NCBI RefSeq assembly: GCF_013085465.1
Contig: NZ_CP049838.1
Span: 9,734,001 to 9,798,000, forward strand
Direction of reading: 5' to 3'
Source of the DNA: Streptomyces asoensis
Lineage (GTDB): Bacteria; Actinomycetota; Actinomycetes; Streptomycetales; Streptomycetaceae
Length of the DNA: 64,000 nt
Both the position numbers and the translations under genes were made by a program. The notes below the pieces were generated by a model. It was given only the letters and a program-made list of their open reading frames with translations. It was not told where the DNA came from and did not search any database. Positions 20,369-27,901 of this stretch are shown here, in pieces (within the stretch, counting starts at the first letter, position 1; each line of letters opens with the position of its first letter).

Positions 20369-20483
20369 GGCCAGGGCGCCCCCGGCAGTCCAGGCCCAGC
20401 GCAGGCCCGCCGCGAGTCGAGAACCGGGCCAGGGCGCTCACGCCCTGACCATGATCGTTCTCAGCGCCAACCGCTGTACCGAT
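20369..20483. repeat. Direct repeat, right copy
   Basis: Imperfect direct repeat of 17335-17453 (the recombinase 3' end and flank). Small indels break the reading frame, so this copy is not coding. The rest of 20220-20720 shows no convincing gene. Only this repeat and an AT-richer patch near 20500 stand out. Confidence 0.72.
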
Positions 20484-20720
20484 GTTCCAACCGACGCCAA
20501 TTGCATTGGATGCGAATAGGAGACACTCGTCCTGGAGGCAGGCTCAGGACCGCACGGAAGCGGCTTCACCAGGGTCTTGGCCTCAGAAGTACGGTAACGG
20601 TCTCGTCGGCGAGTATCTGTGTGTCTCACTCCATCGGGCGATTGAACTGCGAAGACACCCCCGGGTCGCATCTGATGCGAAATTCTCGCGTCAGATGCGA
20701 TGGACGGAGAGTGATGGCGG

Positions 20721-21852
20721 ATGGGTGGGGACGGTCTCGTTCCAGGGTCTGCTCGACTGCACGTGGTAGACGGTCTGCCGCTGCTGCGGCCGGATGAGCA
20801 AGTCTTCGAGGCGATGATCAAGGGCTGGCGCAACCAGCAACTCGCCCGGAATCTCTCGCCGGGATACGTCGATGACCAGGAACGCACCGTCCGGGCCTTC
20901 ACCCGGCATGCCGATGCCATGCAGTGGCAGTGGACGCCACAGCACGTCGACGAATGGTCGGCCGACCTGCGGGCCGTGCACGGCTGTGTCCGCTCCACAC
21001 TGCGCAACTACCAGGGGTCGGTACGACAGTTCTGCGACTTCCTGACCAACCCCGCCTACGGCTGGGGCGACGAGTGCCTACGGCACTTCGGGACTCACCC
21101 CGTCCAGGTGGTCTACGACTGGAACGCCGCGACGCACGCCGACGAGGCCGAGGGCGAGCCAGAACGCCGAGCCAGAACGCCGAGCTTTCACCAGGCCCGA
21201 GTTGGAAGCGTTCTTCGACCATGCTGACGAGGAGGTCCTGCGCGTTCGTGGCAAGGGCCGCAAGGGCTGGTTACCGGCCTTCCGGGACGCCGCTTTGTTC
21301 AAGGTCGCATACGCCTACGGCCTGCGCCGCAATGAGACCCGGATGTTGGATCTCACCGACTTCGGCGTCAATCCGGAGGGCCGGGAGTTCGGAGAGTACG
21401 GCACCGTGCTGGTCCGCTATGGCAAGGCCAAGAAGGGGTCGCCGCCCAAGCGTCGCAGCGTGCTGACCGTCTGGCACTGGACACCCGGCATCGTCGAGGA
21501 ATGGATCAGCGAGGTCAGGCCCGGGATGCGGCATTCGACCAGCCGGGCCCTCTGGCCCTCCGAGCGAGGCCCGCGACTCGGGCTCCAGCGGCTGGACTCC
21601 CGCTTTGCCGCCTACCGGGACGCCCTCGGTCTGGACCCCGCGCTGGAGTTCCACTCGCTGCGCAGGTCCTACATCACCCATTTGATCGAGGACGGCCACG
21701 ACCCGCTGTTCGTCCAACAGCAGGTCGGCCACGAGCACGCCTCCACCACCGCGATCTACACCTGCGTCTCCTCCGACTTCCGCACCCGCTCCCTGCGACG
21801 GGTCCTGGACGCCACCATCGAGGCCGCTCCTCGGCCGGGAAGGACCTCCTGA
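20721..21852 (+). pseudogene. Tyrosine integrase, frameshifted by a 13-bp tandem duplication
   Basis: Two frames together give one tyrosine recombinase. The first (20721-21168) is the core-binding domain (YVDDQERTVRAFTRHADAMQ, then QGSVRQFCDFLTNPAYGWGD). The second (about 21180-21852) is the catalytic domain, with Arg in YGLRRNETRML, FHSLRRSYITHL and HEHASTTAIYTCV holding the His-Arg-Tyr residues. The break is explained by an exact duplication, GAGCCAGAACGCC at 21156-21168 and again at 21169-21181; removing one copy restores EPERRAFTRPELEAFFDHA. It heads a three-gene set with an XRE gene and a zinc-ribbon gene, a layout known from actinobacterial mobile islands. Not functional as read. Confidence 0.88.
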
Positions 21853-22178
21853 TGCCACGCCAGATCAGCTATCGGTGGCGCCTGCGCGAGTTGATGGCTG
21901 CCCGAGGTATGTTCACCGTCGCCGAGCTCATGCCACACCTGACCGAACGTGGCATCACGCTGTCCTCCTCCCAGGTCCATCGCTTGGTCTCCGGCACCCC
22001 GGAACGGCTGTCCCTGCCGGTGCTGGCCACCCTTTGCGACATCCTCGACTGCACGCCTACCGACCTGATCGCCACCTCGGCCCAGAACCTCCCGGCCCGC
22101 CGCGCGGCCGGCGAAGAAGCGCCGATCAACCTCGCTGCCCGGCGGCCCACACGGGTCCGGCTGACGCCCGAGGGATGA
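21852..22178 (+). CDS. XRE-type DNA-binding protein
   Basis: A 108-residue protein whose ATG overlaps the integrase stop by one base (TGATG), so it is translationally coupled. A Cro/CI-type HTH fills residues 8-75 (RWRLRELMAARGMFTVAEL, then TLSSSQVHRLVSGTPERLSL and LCDILDCTPTDLI). The rest is a short basic tail. Such proteins accompany paired integrases in actinobacterial islands and are thought to regulate excision or integrase expression. It is intact although the integrase before it and the gene after it are broken. Confidence 0.85.
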   Translation: MPRQISYRWRLRELMAARGMFTVAELMPHLTERGITLSSSQVHRLVSGTPERLSLPVLATLCDILDCTPTDLIATSAQNLPARRAAGEEAPINLAARRPTRVRLTPEG

Positions 22179-22181
22179 GCG

Positions 22182-22769
22182 GTGACGCCGGAGGAGTACG
22201 AGCGGTGGGTGATCCGCGACTGCGCACGCTGCGGCCGTCGAGCCTCGAAGTCCGCCGAGTGGTCGGACGGTCCGATCTGCCGGGCCTGCTACGACCGCGC
22301 GATGCGCGTCCGCGGCCTCTGCCCCGGCTGCCGAGCCGACCGACTGCTGCCCGGCCGAGACACCGGCGGCACACCGATCTGCCGTGACTGCGCGGGGATC
22401 GTCCGCGACTTCTTCTGTGACCGCTGCGGCTTCGAGGGATTGCTCCTCGGCGGACGCCTTTGCGAACGCTGCACCCTCGGCCGACTCCTCAACGACGGCA
22501 CCGGCCGCGTCGCTCCCTCACTTCAACCGCTGGTCACCGCCCTGCTGGAAATGGACCGTCCCAAGAGCCGCCTGAGCAGATGCAGCCAGTTGCTAGGGCG
22601 GGGCGGCGGGGTCGAAGCATGGGCCGTCGGTGAGCTGGCGCAGGCGCAATATCGGGAACTGAACCTCCCTCGTCGAATCGGTCGAGCGGCCCGCTTGCTT
22701 GTGCGCGCCGGAGGTGAGCTTCAGGAACGCCTCGTGGATGTCGTCGCGGATCTCCCAGCGGATCCGTAG
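22182..22769 (+). pseudogene. Zinc-ribbon protein of the integrase cluster, truncated
   Basis: From GTG 22182, 3 bases after the XRE stop, the first about 130 residues are rich in paired cysteines (CARCGRRA, ICRACYDR, LCPGCRAD, ICRDCAG, FCDRCGFEG, LCERC), suggesting three or four zinc ribbons. Homology-like sequence ends near 22570; the remaining open frame is the antisense of a restriction-gene scrap. Full-length members of this cluster are several hundred residues long, so the gene has lost its 3' part through recombination with the scrap DNA. Confidence 0.65.
22593..22715 (-). pseudogene. Scrap of an SRA-like restriction gene
   Basis: The minus strand reads TSGAHKQAGRSTDSTREVQF followed by PILRLRQLTDGPCFD. 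This is closely similar to the end of the N-terminal domain in the nuclease gene at 26115-27370 (GVRKPVGRSTHATLEVQF, PLLRLHQLSGGPCFD). It is fused in frame to an IS5 transposase end and abuts the truncated zinc-ribbon gene. It is therefore a recombination remnant of a related gene. Confidence 0.65.
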
Positions 22770-22934
22770 CCGTCGGAAGCTGTGGATCCACACGTTCGTC
22801 CGCTCGACTACCCAGCGGACCGAGCCCAGGCCGGGGCCGTGCGGAACTCGGCGTCGGGCGATGACCGGCTTGATGCCGCGCTTCCACAGGAGCCGACGGT
22901 ACTTGTCGAAGTCGTAGCCCCGGTCGGCGAACAT
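22716..22934 (-). pseudogene. IS5-family transposase, C-terminal catalytic fragment
   Basis: The sequence MFADRGYDFDKYRRLLWKRG and SVRWVVERTNVWIHSFRRLR is the IS5 (ISL2-like) transposase end with its DDE-motif Asp and Glu. The rest of the gene is missing. At 22935 it meets another IS5 piece in the opposite orientation. Confidence 0.8.
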
Positions 22935-22954
22935 GCCGCGGCTGGTGACGGGGG

Positions 22955-23035
22955 CGACCGGTCACTCACCCAGCTACTGCCCCTGCTCGACGCGATCCCG
23001 CGGATGCGCGGACGCCGCTGCCTGACCCGACACCA
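22955..23035 (+). pseudogene. Inverted IS5-family transposase scrap
   Basis: The plus strand reads LTQLLPLLDAIPRMRGR, the motif that normally lies just before MFADRGYD in the same transposase type. Here it is on the other strand, so an inversion joined the two fragments around 22940. Confidence 0.5.
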
Positions 23036-23198
23036 CCCGCAAAGCATGGTCGCTGCACCTGGCACCGACCACCAGCGGCCGCACCCCGCCCTCACTCATC
23101 AATTGCCCGCGCCACTACCGCACCGGATGAGTTGCGCATACCGAAACGACCCCCACACGCCCCTCCCGGCAGGCCCCCACGCCAGACCACCGCTGCGT

Positions 23199-24734
23199 TC
23201 AGCGGCGAGAGGTTGATGGCGACCCTGCGCCATCAACCCTGACGGTAGTGCCGGACCCTTCAGGGACCCCCATGCGTGGGGAGAACGAGCTTGCTCGCGG
23301 CGTGACAGCGGCTGCCCTGGGCAGACCCCACTCGTGTGGGGAGGGCGGCAGCTTGGGCGAGAACGGTGACGTGATGCAGGACGCACCCCCACACAGGTGG
23401 GGAGAGCCCTTCCCGACGTGCCTGTTCACGGGCGGTCGGCTCGGCCTCCTACTCGCTCGACTTATCCGCTGCGGCGACCGAAAGCAGGACAGCGCCAGTG
23501 GGCCCGGTTGCGGCATGTGAAGGTGCGGCGCGACCGTTGCACGCCGCAGTCCGCCTTTAGCCGGGCTGCAAGCTTGTGGCGCGGTCCACTCAAGGCGACC
23601 GCGCCCAAGGACCTGCCTCGCTGCAACAAGGACAGGCCGACTTCCCCTGTTTTCCCGAGTGGTCACGGCAGGGGACGCCGTGGTCTGAGCAGAGCTCGAG
23701 CAGTCCCGCCTCCAAGGCCGGGCCGGGAAAGCACCCAGCAGGCGAGGACGGCGAGGCGAGCTGTCGTAAGTGCACACGCCGACAGGACGCATGCGGCCGG
23801 GCTCTTGGCCGGCGGCCCTCTCGGGCCTGTTCCCGTGGCGGGCGCTCACGTGAGGTGGCAGGAGCGCGAGAACGGCCGCTATGGCACCGGCGAGAGGCCC
23901 GACTGCGGCCATGCCCACGATGGCGACAGGCCACCGGCTGACGGCAGCGCCCGCCGATAGACGGCCCGCCGCGCCGAGAGAGCCATCGTCGGGCCGGCCC
24001 AGGACGTCCCCGAGCAGCGGCGTGCCGCGCAGCGCGACGCAGTTCATGGCGTTGCAGGTGGCGCTGTGCGGCAGCGGGCTGCCCGGTGCCCCCGTGAGCG
24101 CCTGCACTGTTTGCGTGGACCTCGCACGTCGGACAGCCGGAAGGAACGTCCGGCCACACAAAGCGACGGCGGCCCAAGCGGACAGTGCCCAGCTCGCCCG
24201 GGGCGCCGTCAGCCGCGGACCGTCTGCACAGCCGCAGCCCCAGTGTCCACAACCCGTCAGCCACTCCGTAGCCTGCAGTTGCAGCGCAGCCGCACGGGAA
24301 ACGACGGGGGAGTGCCGGTGCTGACCGTTCCAGGCGGGCCAGCCGGCCGCAACTGCATCCCCACACGTCGTCATCAAATAGGCCGACTTCGAGGAGTTCC
24401 CGTTGGAGTCGGTGAGAAGACCGGTTCCGGGCAAGTCGACCAGCACCACGTAGGGAACACTGTCGGCCAGGATCGCATTGGCGACCTCCCACCAGGCACA
24501 GGTAGAGCACTGGTACGTCCCCGACGCACTCCATGAGTTTAGGGGCGAATACGGGGCGGGCTCATTGCAGTCGCGGCACCGCTGCATGTACCGCTCGTCC
24601 CAGCACCACTCCAGCAGCGCCGTTACGCGCTCCCGCATACGCATCCTGGCCGCCATGCTCGCCCTGGCCGAGAAGTCCTCCACGTCGATCCAGAGCACCC
24701 AGCGGCTGGAGACCAGTTCGGTCAGGCTTCCCAT
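23199..24734 (-). CDS. Hypothetical protein with Cys pairs and a possible membrane segment
   Basis: ATG 24734 is preceded by GAAGGG and opens a 511-codon frame. The first about 150 residues look coding: MGSLTELVSSRWVLWIDVED then an Arg-rich helix, Cys pairs CRDC and CSTC that could bind zinc, and PYVVLVDLPGTGLL. The opening faintly recalls cyclase-like Streptomyces proteins that begin with a (V/I)DIEGF motif, but catalytic residues are not recognisable. A hydrophobic stretch (WPVAIVGMAAVGPLAGAIAA) appears near residue 280. The last about 60 codons run through the CRISPR relic and the hairpin, so the natural 3' end has probably been lost. Only the N-terminal part is credible. Confidence 0.38.
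   Translation of the reverse strand: MGSLTELVSSRWVLWIDVEDFSARASMAARMRMRERVTALLEWCWDERYMQRCRDCNEPAPYSPLNSWSASGTYQCSTCAWWEVANAILADSVPYVVLVDLPGTGLLTDSNGNSSKSAYLMTTCGDAVAAGWPAWNGQHRHSPVVSRAAALQLQATEWLTGCGHWGCGCADGPRLTAPRASWALSAWAAVALCGRTFLPAVRRARSTQTVQALTGAPGSPLPHSATCNAMNCVALRGTPLLGDVLGRPDDGSLGAAGRLSAGAAVSRWPVAIVGMAAVGPLAGAIAAVLALLPPHVSARHGNRPERAAGQEPGRMRPVGVCTYDSSPRRPRLLGAFPARPWRRDCSSSAQTTASPAVTTRENRGSRPVLVAARQVLGRGRLEWTAPQACSPAKGGLRRATVAPHLHMPQPGPLALSCFRSPQRISRASRRPSRPPVNRHVGKGSPHLCGGASCITSPFSPKLPPSPHEWGLPRAAAVTPRASSFSPRMGVPEGSGTTVRVDGAGSPSTSRR
23211..23238. terminator. Hairpin, possible terminator
   Basis: GGTTGATGGC and GCCATCAACC form a perfect 10-bp stem around an 8-base loop, just before the second CRISPR relic. 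No T-run follows, which is usual for Streptomyces terminators. It could also be an element end. Confidence 0.4.
23258..23407. CRISPR. Second degenerate CRISPR remnant, opposite orientation
   Basis: Three 29-base units at 23258-23286, 23318-23346 and 23379-23407 are spaced 60 and 61 bases apart, leaving spacers of 31 and 32 bases. Each has a CCCC(A/C) arm, a short loop and GTGGGGAG. The middle one has a perfect 6-bp stem, CCCCAC/GTGGGG. The form resembles the reverse complement of the type I-E-like repeat at 12473. The repeats have drifted strongly and no cas genes are nearby, so this is a decayed orphan array. Confidence 0.58.
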
Positions 24735-25098
24735 GGCCTTACACCCTTCTTGCTGGACGCTGCTGTGATGTGGAGAGCGCTCCGACCCATCCGGGAAGGC
24801 GGCCGGTGCCCGCACTCGTGTTAGCTTCCGCTGCCCTGCCCGTCCGGGGAAGAGCCCGCCGGCTCACCGTTGTGGGACACGTCCTGCGGATTTCAGCGCC
24901 CTGTTGCGAAAAGATGCTGATCAGAACAGGTCCATGTCTCAACGGAGATGGGACAACTTAAGACACCGCTCACCTGTTCGCTTTACGGTGCGCGGCGTGG
25001 TTGCCCAGGATGCTCCAAAGGTCTCAAGTTCGCTGGGCTGCAACCCGGTTGGACTGCTTTGAGGCCTCCCGAGTGGCTCACAGCAGAGATGAGTGCAA
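24735..25098. other. Intergenic, no gene seen
   Basis: This region lies between divergent genes and is mildly less GC-rich than its surroundings. It must hold the promoters of the minus-strand hypothetical gene and the plus-strand small membrane gene. I see no clear conserved sites or RNA. Confidence 0.4.
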
Positions 25099-25329
25099 AT
25101 GGACATCATCAACAGCCGCGCCCTGCCGAGGCGAGGCCGCCCCCGCCGCCGGAACGGGATCAGCTGGCCGGAGTGCGTAGTGATCATCATCGTGATCACC
25201 TCGGCCGCCGTCCTGGCTGTGCTGGGCATCTCGCCCACCAGCACAGCCCTGACTCTCAGCGCAGGCAGCGCAGCAGCCGTTCACCTGTTGATCCGGCTGA
25301 AGGGAGCGACCGTACGCAGCCAGCGCTGA
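25099..25329 (+). CDS. Small membrane protein
   Basis: A 76-residue protein from ATG 25099 (GTG 25093 is an alternative). After an Arg-rich start (RALPRRGRPRRRNG) come two hydrophobic stretches, ECVVIIIVITSAAVLAVLGI and TALTLSAGSAAAVHLLIRL, which fit a short helical hairpin with positive-inside topology. I know no family for it. It ends 7 bases before the next gene, so the two probably form an operon, perhaps a small regulatory pair. Confidence 0.5.
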   Translation: MDIINSRALPRRGRPRRRNGISWPECVVIIIVITSAAVLAVLGISPTSTALTLSAGSAAAVHLLIRLKGATVRSQR

Positions 25330-25336
25330 CACCACC

Positions 25337-25957
25337 ATGAGGCGTCCCATTGACGCCCAGTCGGCAGCACACCCCCCACCAGCCCACGGCTGGCCAGCTT
25401 TGGCGCACTGGCTCGAACAGCTGCGCCAAAGCCGCGGGCTGAGCTTCCGCAGGATGGCGTCGGTATCGGCACGTATTCACAACAGCACCGCGGAGCCCTA
25501 CAGTCACGCAAGCTTCGCTCGGGCAGTAAGCGGGCGCCCTGTGCGCTGGGCCCTGGTGATGGCGTTCACCACCGTCTGCCGTGGCGACCTCGCAACGGCC
25601 CAGCGCCTGTGGCGCAAGGCGGCCGGAACCCTGCCGCCCCGGCCGGACGCCGGCACGAAGCCGGAGTTCATCACCACCCCGGACCAACTACTCAACGCTA
25701 TGAGGAGGATCCACACCGACTGCGGGGAACCCACCCTGCGGGAGCTGCGTCAGCGAGCGGAGAAGGCTGCTCTTGGTGACCTGCTCGCCCCCAGTACCAG
25801 CAGCGACATCCTGGGCGGCAAACGACTGCCACACCCCGCATACCTCACCGCCTTTCTCCAGGCATGCGCCCAGCCCGAACACACCTGGCCGGCCTGGCAG
25901 GCAGCTCTGCAGCGCGCAAAGCAGCACTCCCGTGCCCAGTACGCCGCCTGGCGTTAG
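25337..25957 (+). CDS. Two-HTH DNA-binding protein of a Streptomyces type
   Basis: A 206-residue cytoplasmic protein with two similar parts. The first (about 20-90) reads WLEQLRQSRGLSFRRMASVS, then SHASFARAVSGRPVRWALV. The second (about 120-195) reads MRRIHTDCGEPTLRELRQRA, then TSSDILGGKRLPHPAYLTAF, and both end in a Trp-rich helix. This is the pattern of actinobacterial helix-turn-helix regulators in which the HTH is duplicated. It follows the small membrane gene at 7 bases. A strong hairpin lies 15 bases after its stop. The target is unknown. Confidence 0.7.
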   Translation: MRRPIDAQSAAHPPPAHGWPALAHWLEQLRQSRGLSFRRMASVSARIHNSTAEPYSHASFARAVSGRPVRWALVMAFTTVCRGDLATAQRLWRKAAGTLPPRPDAGTKPEFITTPDQLLNAMRRIHTDCGEPTLRELRQRAEKAALGDLLAPSTSSDILGGKRLPHPAYLTAFLQACAQPEHTWPAWQAALQRAKQHSRAQYAAWR

Positions 25958-25971
25958 GACGATGATCACGG

Positions 25972-26004
25972 GCGCTGCGGCCGGAGTCACTCCGGCCGCA
26001 GCGC
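25972..26004. terminator. Strong bidirectional terminator hairpin
   Basis: A perfect 15-bp inverted repeat (GCGCTGCGGCCGGAG and its complement) around a 3-base loop, placed between the end of the HTH gene at 25957 and the convergent nuclease gene ending at 26115. No T-run, as usual in Streptomyces. Confidence 0.8.
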
Positions 26005-26114
26005 TTAGCTGCGGACCTCACGCGCGGTGGGGAGGGCTGCTGGAAGTCTGGCGCCCGCGGTGAGTGGGCCCGACAGGCCCACAAGCCTGAACGACCCGCA
26101 CCCCTGCTGCACGG

Positions 26115-27370
26115 CTAGATGCCGTGAGCCATTCCATGAGCCCCGAGTGAGCGCTCGGCGCTGTCCAGGAGCTCCTTGTAGGTCAGTACCTCGATGCGGC
26201 CCAGGTGGGTGTTGATCGTGCGCAGCACCTCATTGATCGTGCCCTCCGGGACCCCGGGCTGCGCGGCCGGATGGCCGATGAGGACGAGAGCGCGTGCTCG
26301 CCGCGTCTCCAGAGCGAACTGATCGCGGATGCGCAGCCGGTGCTCGTCGAGGTTCACGAGGTAGTTGAGAGCCTGGCCCACTGCGTCATGGATCTGTGCA
26401 CTGGGTACCCAGCTTCCGCGGTGCCGCTTCACCAGTGGTCCGCGCAGGGCCATCGAGCGTTTGATCTCCACGATCTGCAGCGTGCCGTCACCGCGGATCA
26501 GCGGGATGTCCAACTCGTCGCCGGGCACCAGCCTGCGCCGTGCGGCCTCGCCGGCGAACTGCCCCCCGAAAATCCAGAACTGCCCCTGCAAAGCCCTCTG
26601 AAGGTCGTGTTCCGAAGCGTGCGGGTCTTCGGCCACCTGTCGCAGTGCCGTCAGGCCCGCCCTGCGCTGCGCGAGCTGCAAAAGCGCGGCGAGAGCATGC
26701 GCGTCGTCCAGGGCGTCGAGCGCGTCCAGGGCCTGGGCGCGCGCTGGACGATTCCCAGCAGGCGCTTGAGGCTGCGACGGCCCTCCTCGGTGTCCGCGGA
26801 CCCCTTGGCTGCCGTGCGCGCGCCACCTCGGGCCTGCGGCGGCCGCGGGGCACCCGAAAGCACAAGCTCCAAATCCATGCGAGGAGCCTGCTCGAAGGCC
26901 GGGGCGGAGCTGTCGAAGCACGGGCCGCCACTGAGCTGGTGCAGGCGAAGCAGCGGGAACTGGACCTCCAGCGTTGCGTGGGTCGAGCGGCCCACTGGCT
27001 TGCGCACGCCGGTGCGGACCCATGATGCGGCGGGTGTCTCCTGGTCCACGGTGAACTCGCCGAGATACCGGCACAGCTGCTTGCGCTGCTCGAGGACCCG
27101 CAGAGGCAGTCCGCGCCGCAGGTGATGGATCAGCATCTGATTGTCCCGGCTGACGTAGTCGCCGTCCTGCAGACACCCCGGCACACGAAGGACGTCGCCG
27201 TCCCAAGAGGGGGCCGGCTGCCTGTCGGGCGCTGTCCGTACGAACAGGAAGGTGTTCGGGGTGGTGCCGCTGGAGCCGCCGTTGCCGGACCGGTTCCCGC
27301 CGTACACGTCGTGGAGCTGGCGACGCTGCACGACGGTTCCCGGCGGAACGATCCAGGGGATGCAGCCCAC
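26115..27370 (-). pseudogene. SRA-like domain plus Shedu-type (DUF4263) nuclease, one frameshift
   Basis: The first frame (27370 down to about 26750) reads IPWIVPPGTVVQRRQLHDVY, GTTPNTFLF, SWDGDVL, then LCRYLGEFTVD and EVQFPLLRLHQL. It resembles SRA/YDG modified-base-reading domains of type IV restriction enzymes. The second frame continues with ALDALDALDDAHALAALL, FWIFGGQF, then DELDIPLIRGDGTLQIVEIK, a PD-(D/E)xK site of the Shedu kind. The frame changes near 26745-26755 in a CGCGCGC run, so one indel restores an approximately 420-residue defence protein that would read modified DNA and cut it. The start is uncertain (GTG 27370; coding-like sequence continues upstream). The convergent hairpin at 25972 is its terminator. 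Whether the frameshift is real is unknown. Confidence 0.62.
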
Positions 27371-27487
27371 GGGATCTTCTGCCGCGGTTCTTTGCAGGTG
27401 CGGTAGTTGTTCCCACTGCTGCCGGGACAGGTCCAGGCGCGGGATCTGCCGCTGTGACGGCTTCCGTCGTGACAGCAGGGTGAGGTT

Positions 27488-27901
27488 TCAGCTCGCCGTT
27501 GCGTTCGATACTGGCTTTCGACACGGCGCGGTCCGCAACCGCGAGGCATCCCTGCACCGATCCCTCCCCGAGCCGGTACGCCTCCGCATGCCCGTGCCCA
27601 TCATGGTCGCCAGCACTGACAAACGACCCCGTCCCCGCCACCGGGCGGAAGCCGGGAACCGGTGGCGCCGCTTCCGGAATGTCCTAAGCGGGCAGTTGAC
27701 GTGGAGGCGAGCCGCGACGCGCGGAATTCCGACCCATCGCCGACCCACGACCCCCGGCATTCCCAATAGCTCCGCCACGCGCCGGGTACTGCGCTGGTGC
27801 TGCCGGACCAGGTAACGCATCTGCGCCCCCGCGGACTTGGGAACGGGGCGCGTGAACGCCCCCTGCACCGCCTTGTCGAGCTCTTCCTCGACCGTGACCA
27901 T
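27488..27901 (-). pseudogene. tpg: Telomere-protecting terminal protein (Tpg), N-terminal part then degenerate
   Basis: From ATG 27901 the first about 48 residues, EEELDKAVQGAFTRPVPKSA then QMRYLVRQHQRSTRRVAELL, match the N-terminus of Streptomyces Tpg, the protein covalently attached to the 5' ends of linear replicons. After about 27757 the frame loses the expected HTH and Tyr-containing C-terminal regions. Neighbouring frames hold unlike sequence, so the gene is truncated or scrambled. It follows a tap-like gene directly, the normal order in the tap-tpg operon. An intact chromosome would need another tpg copy elsewhere. Confidence 0.68.
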
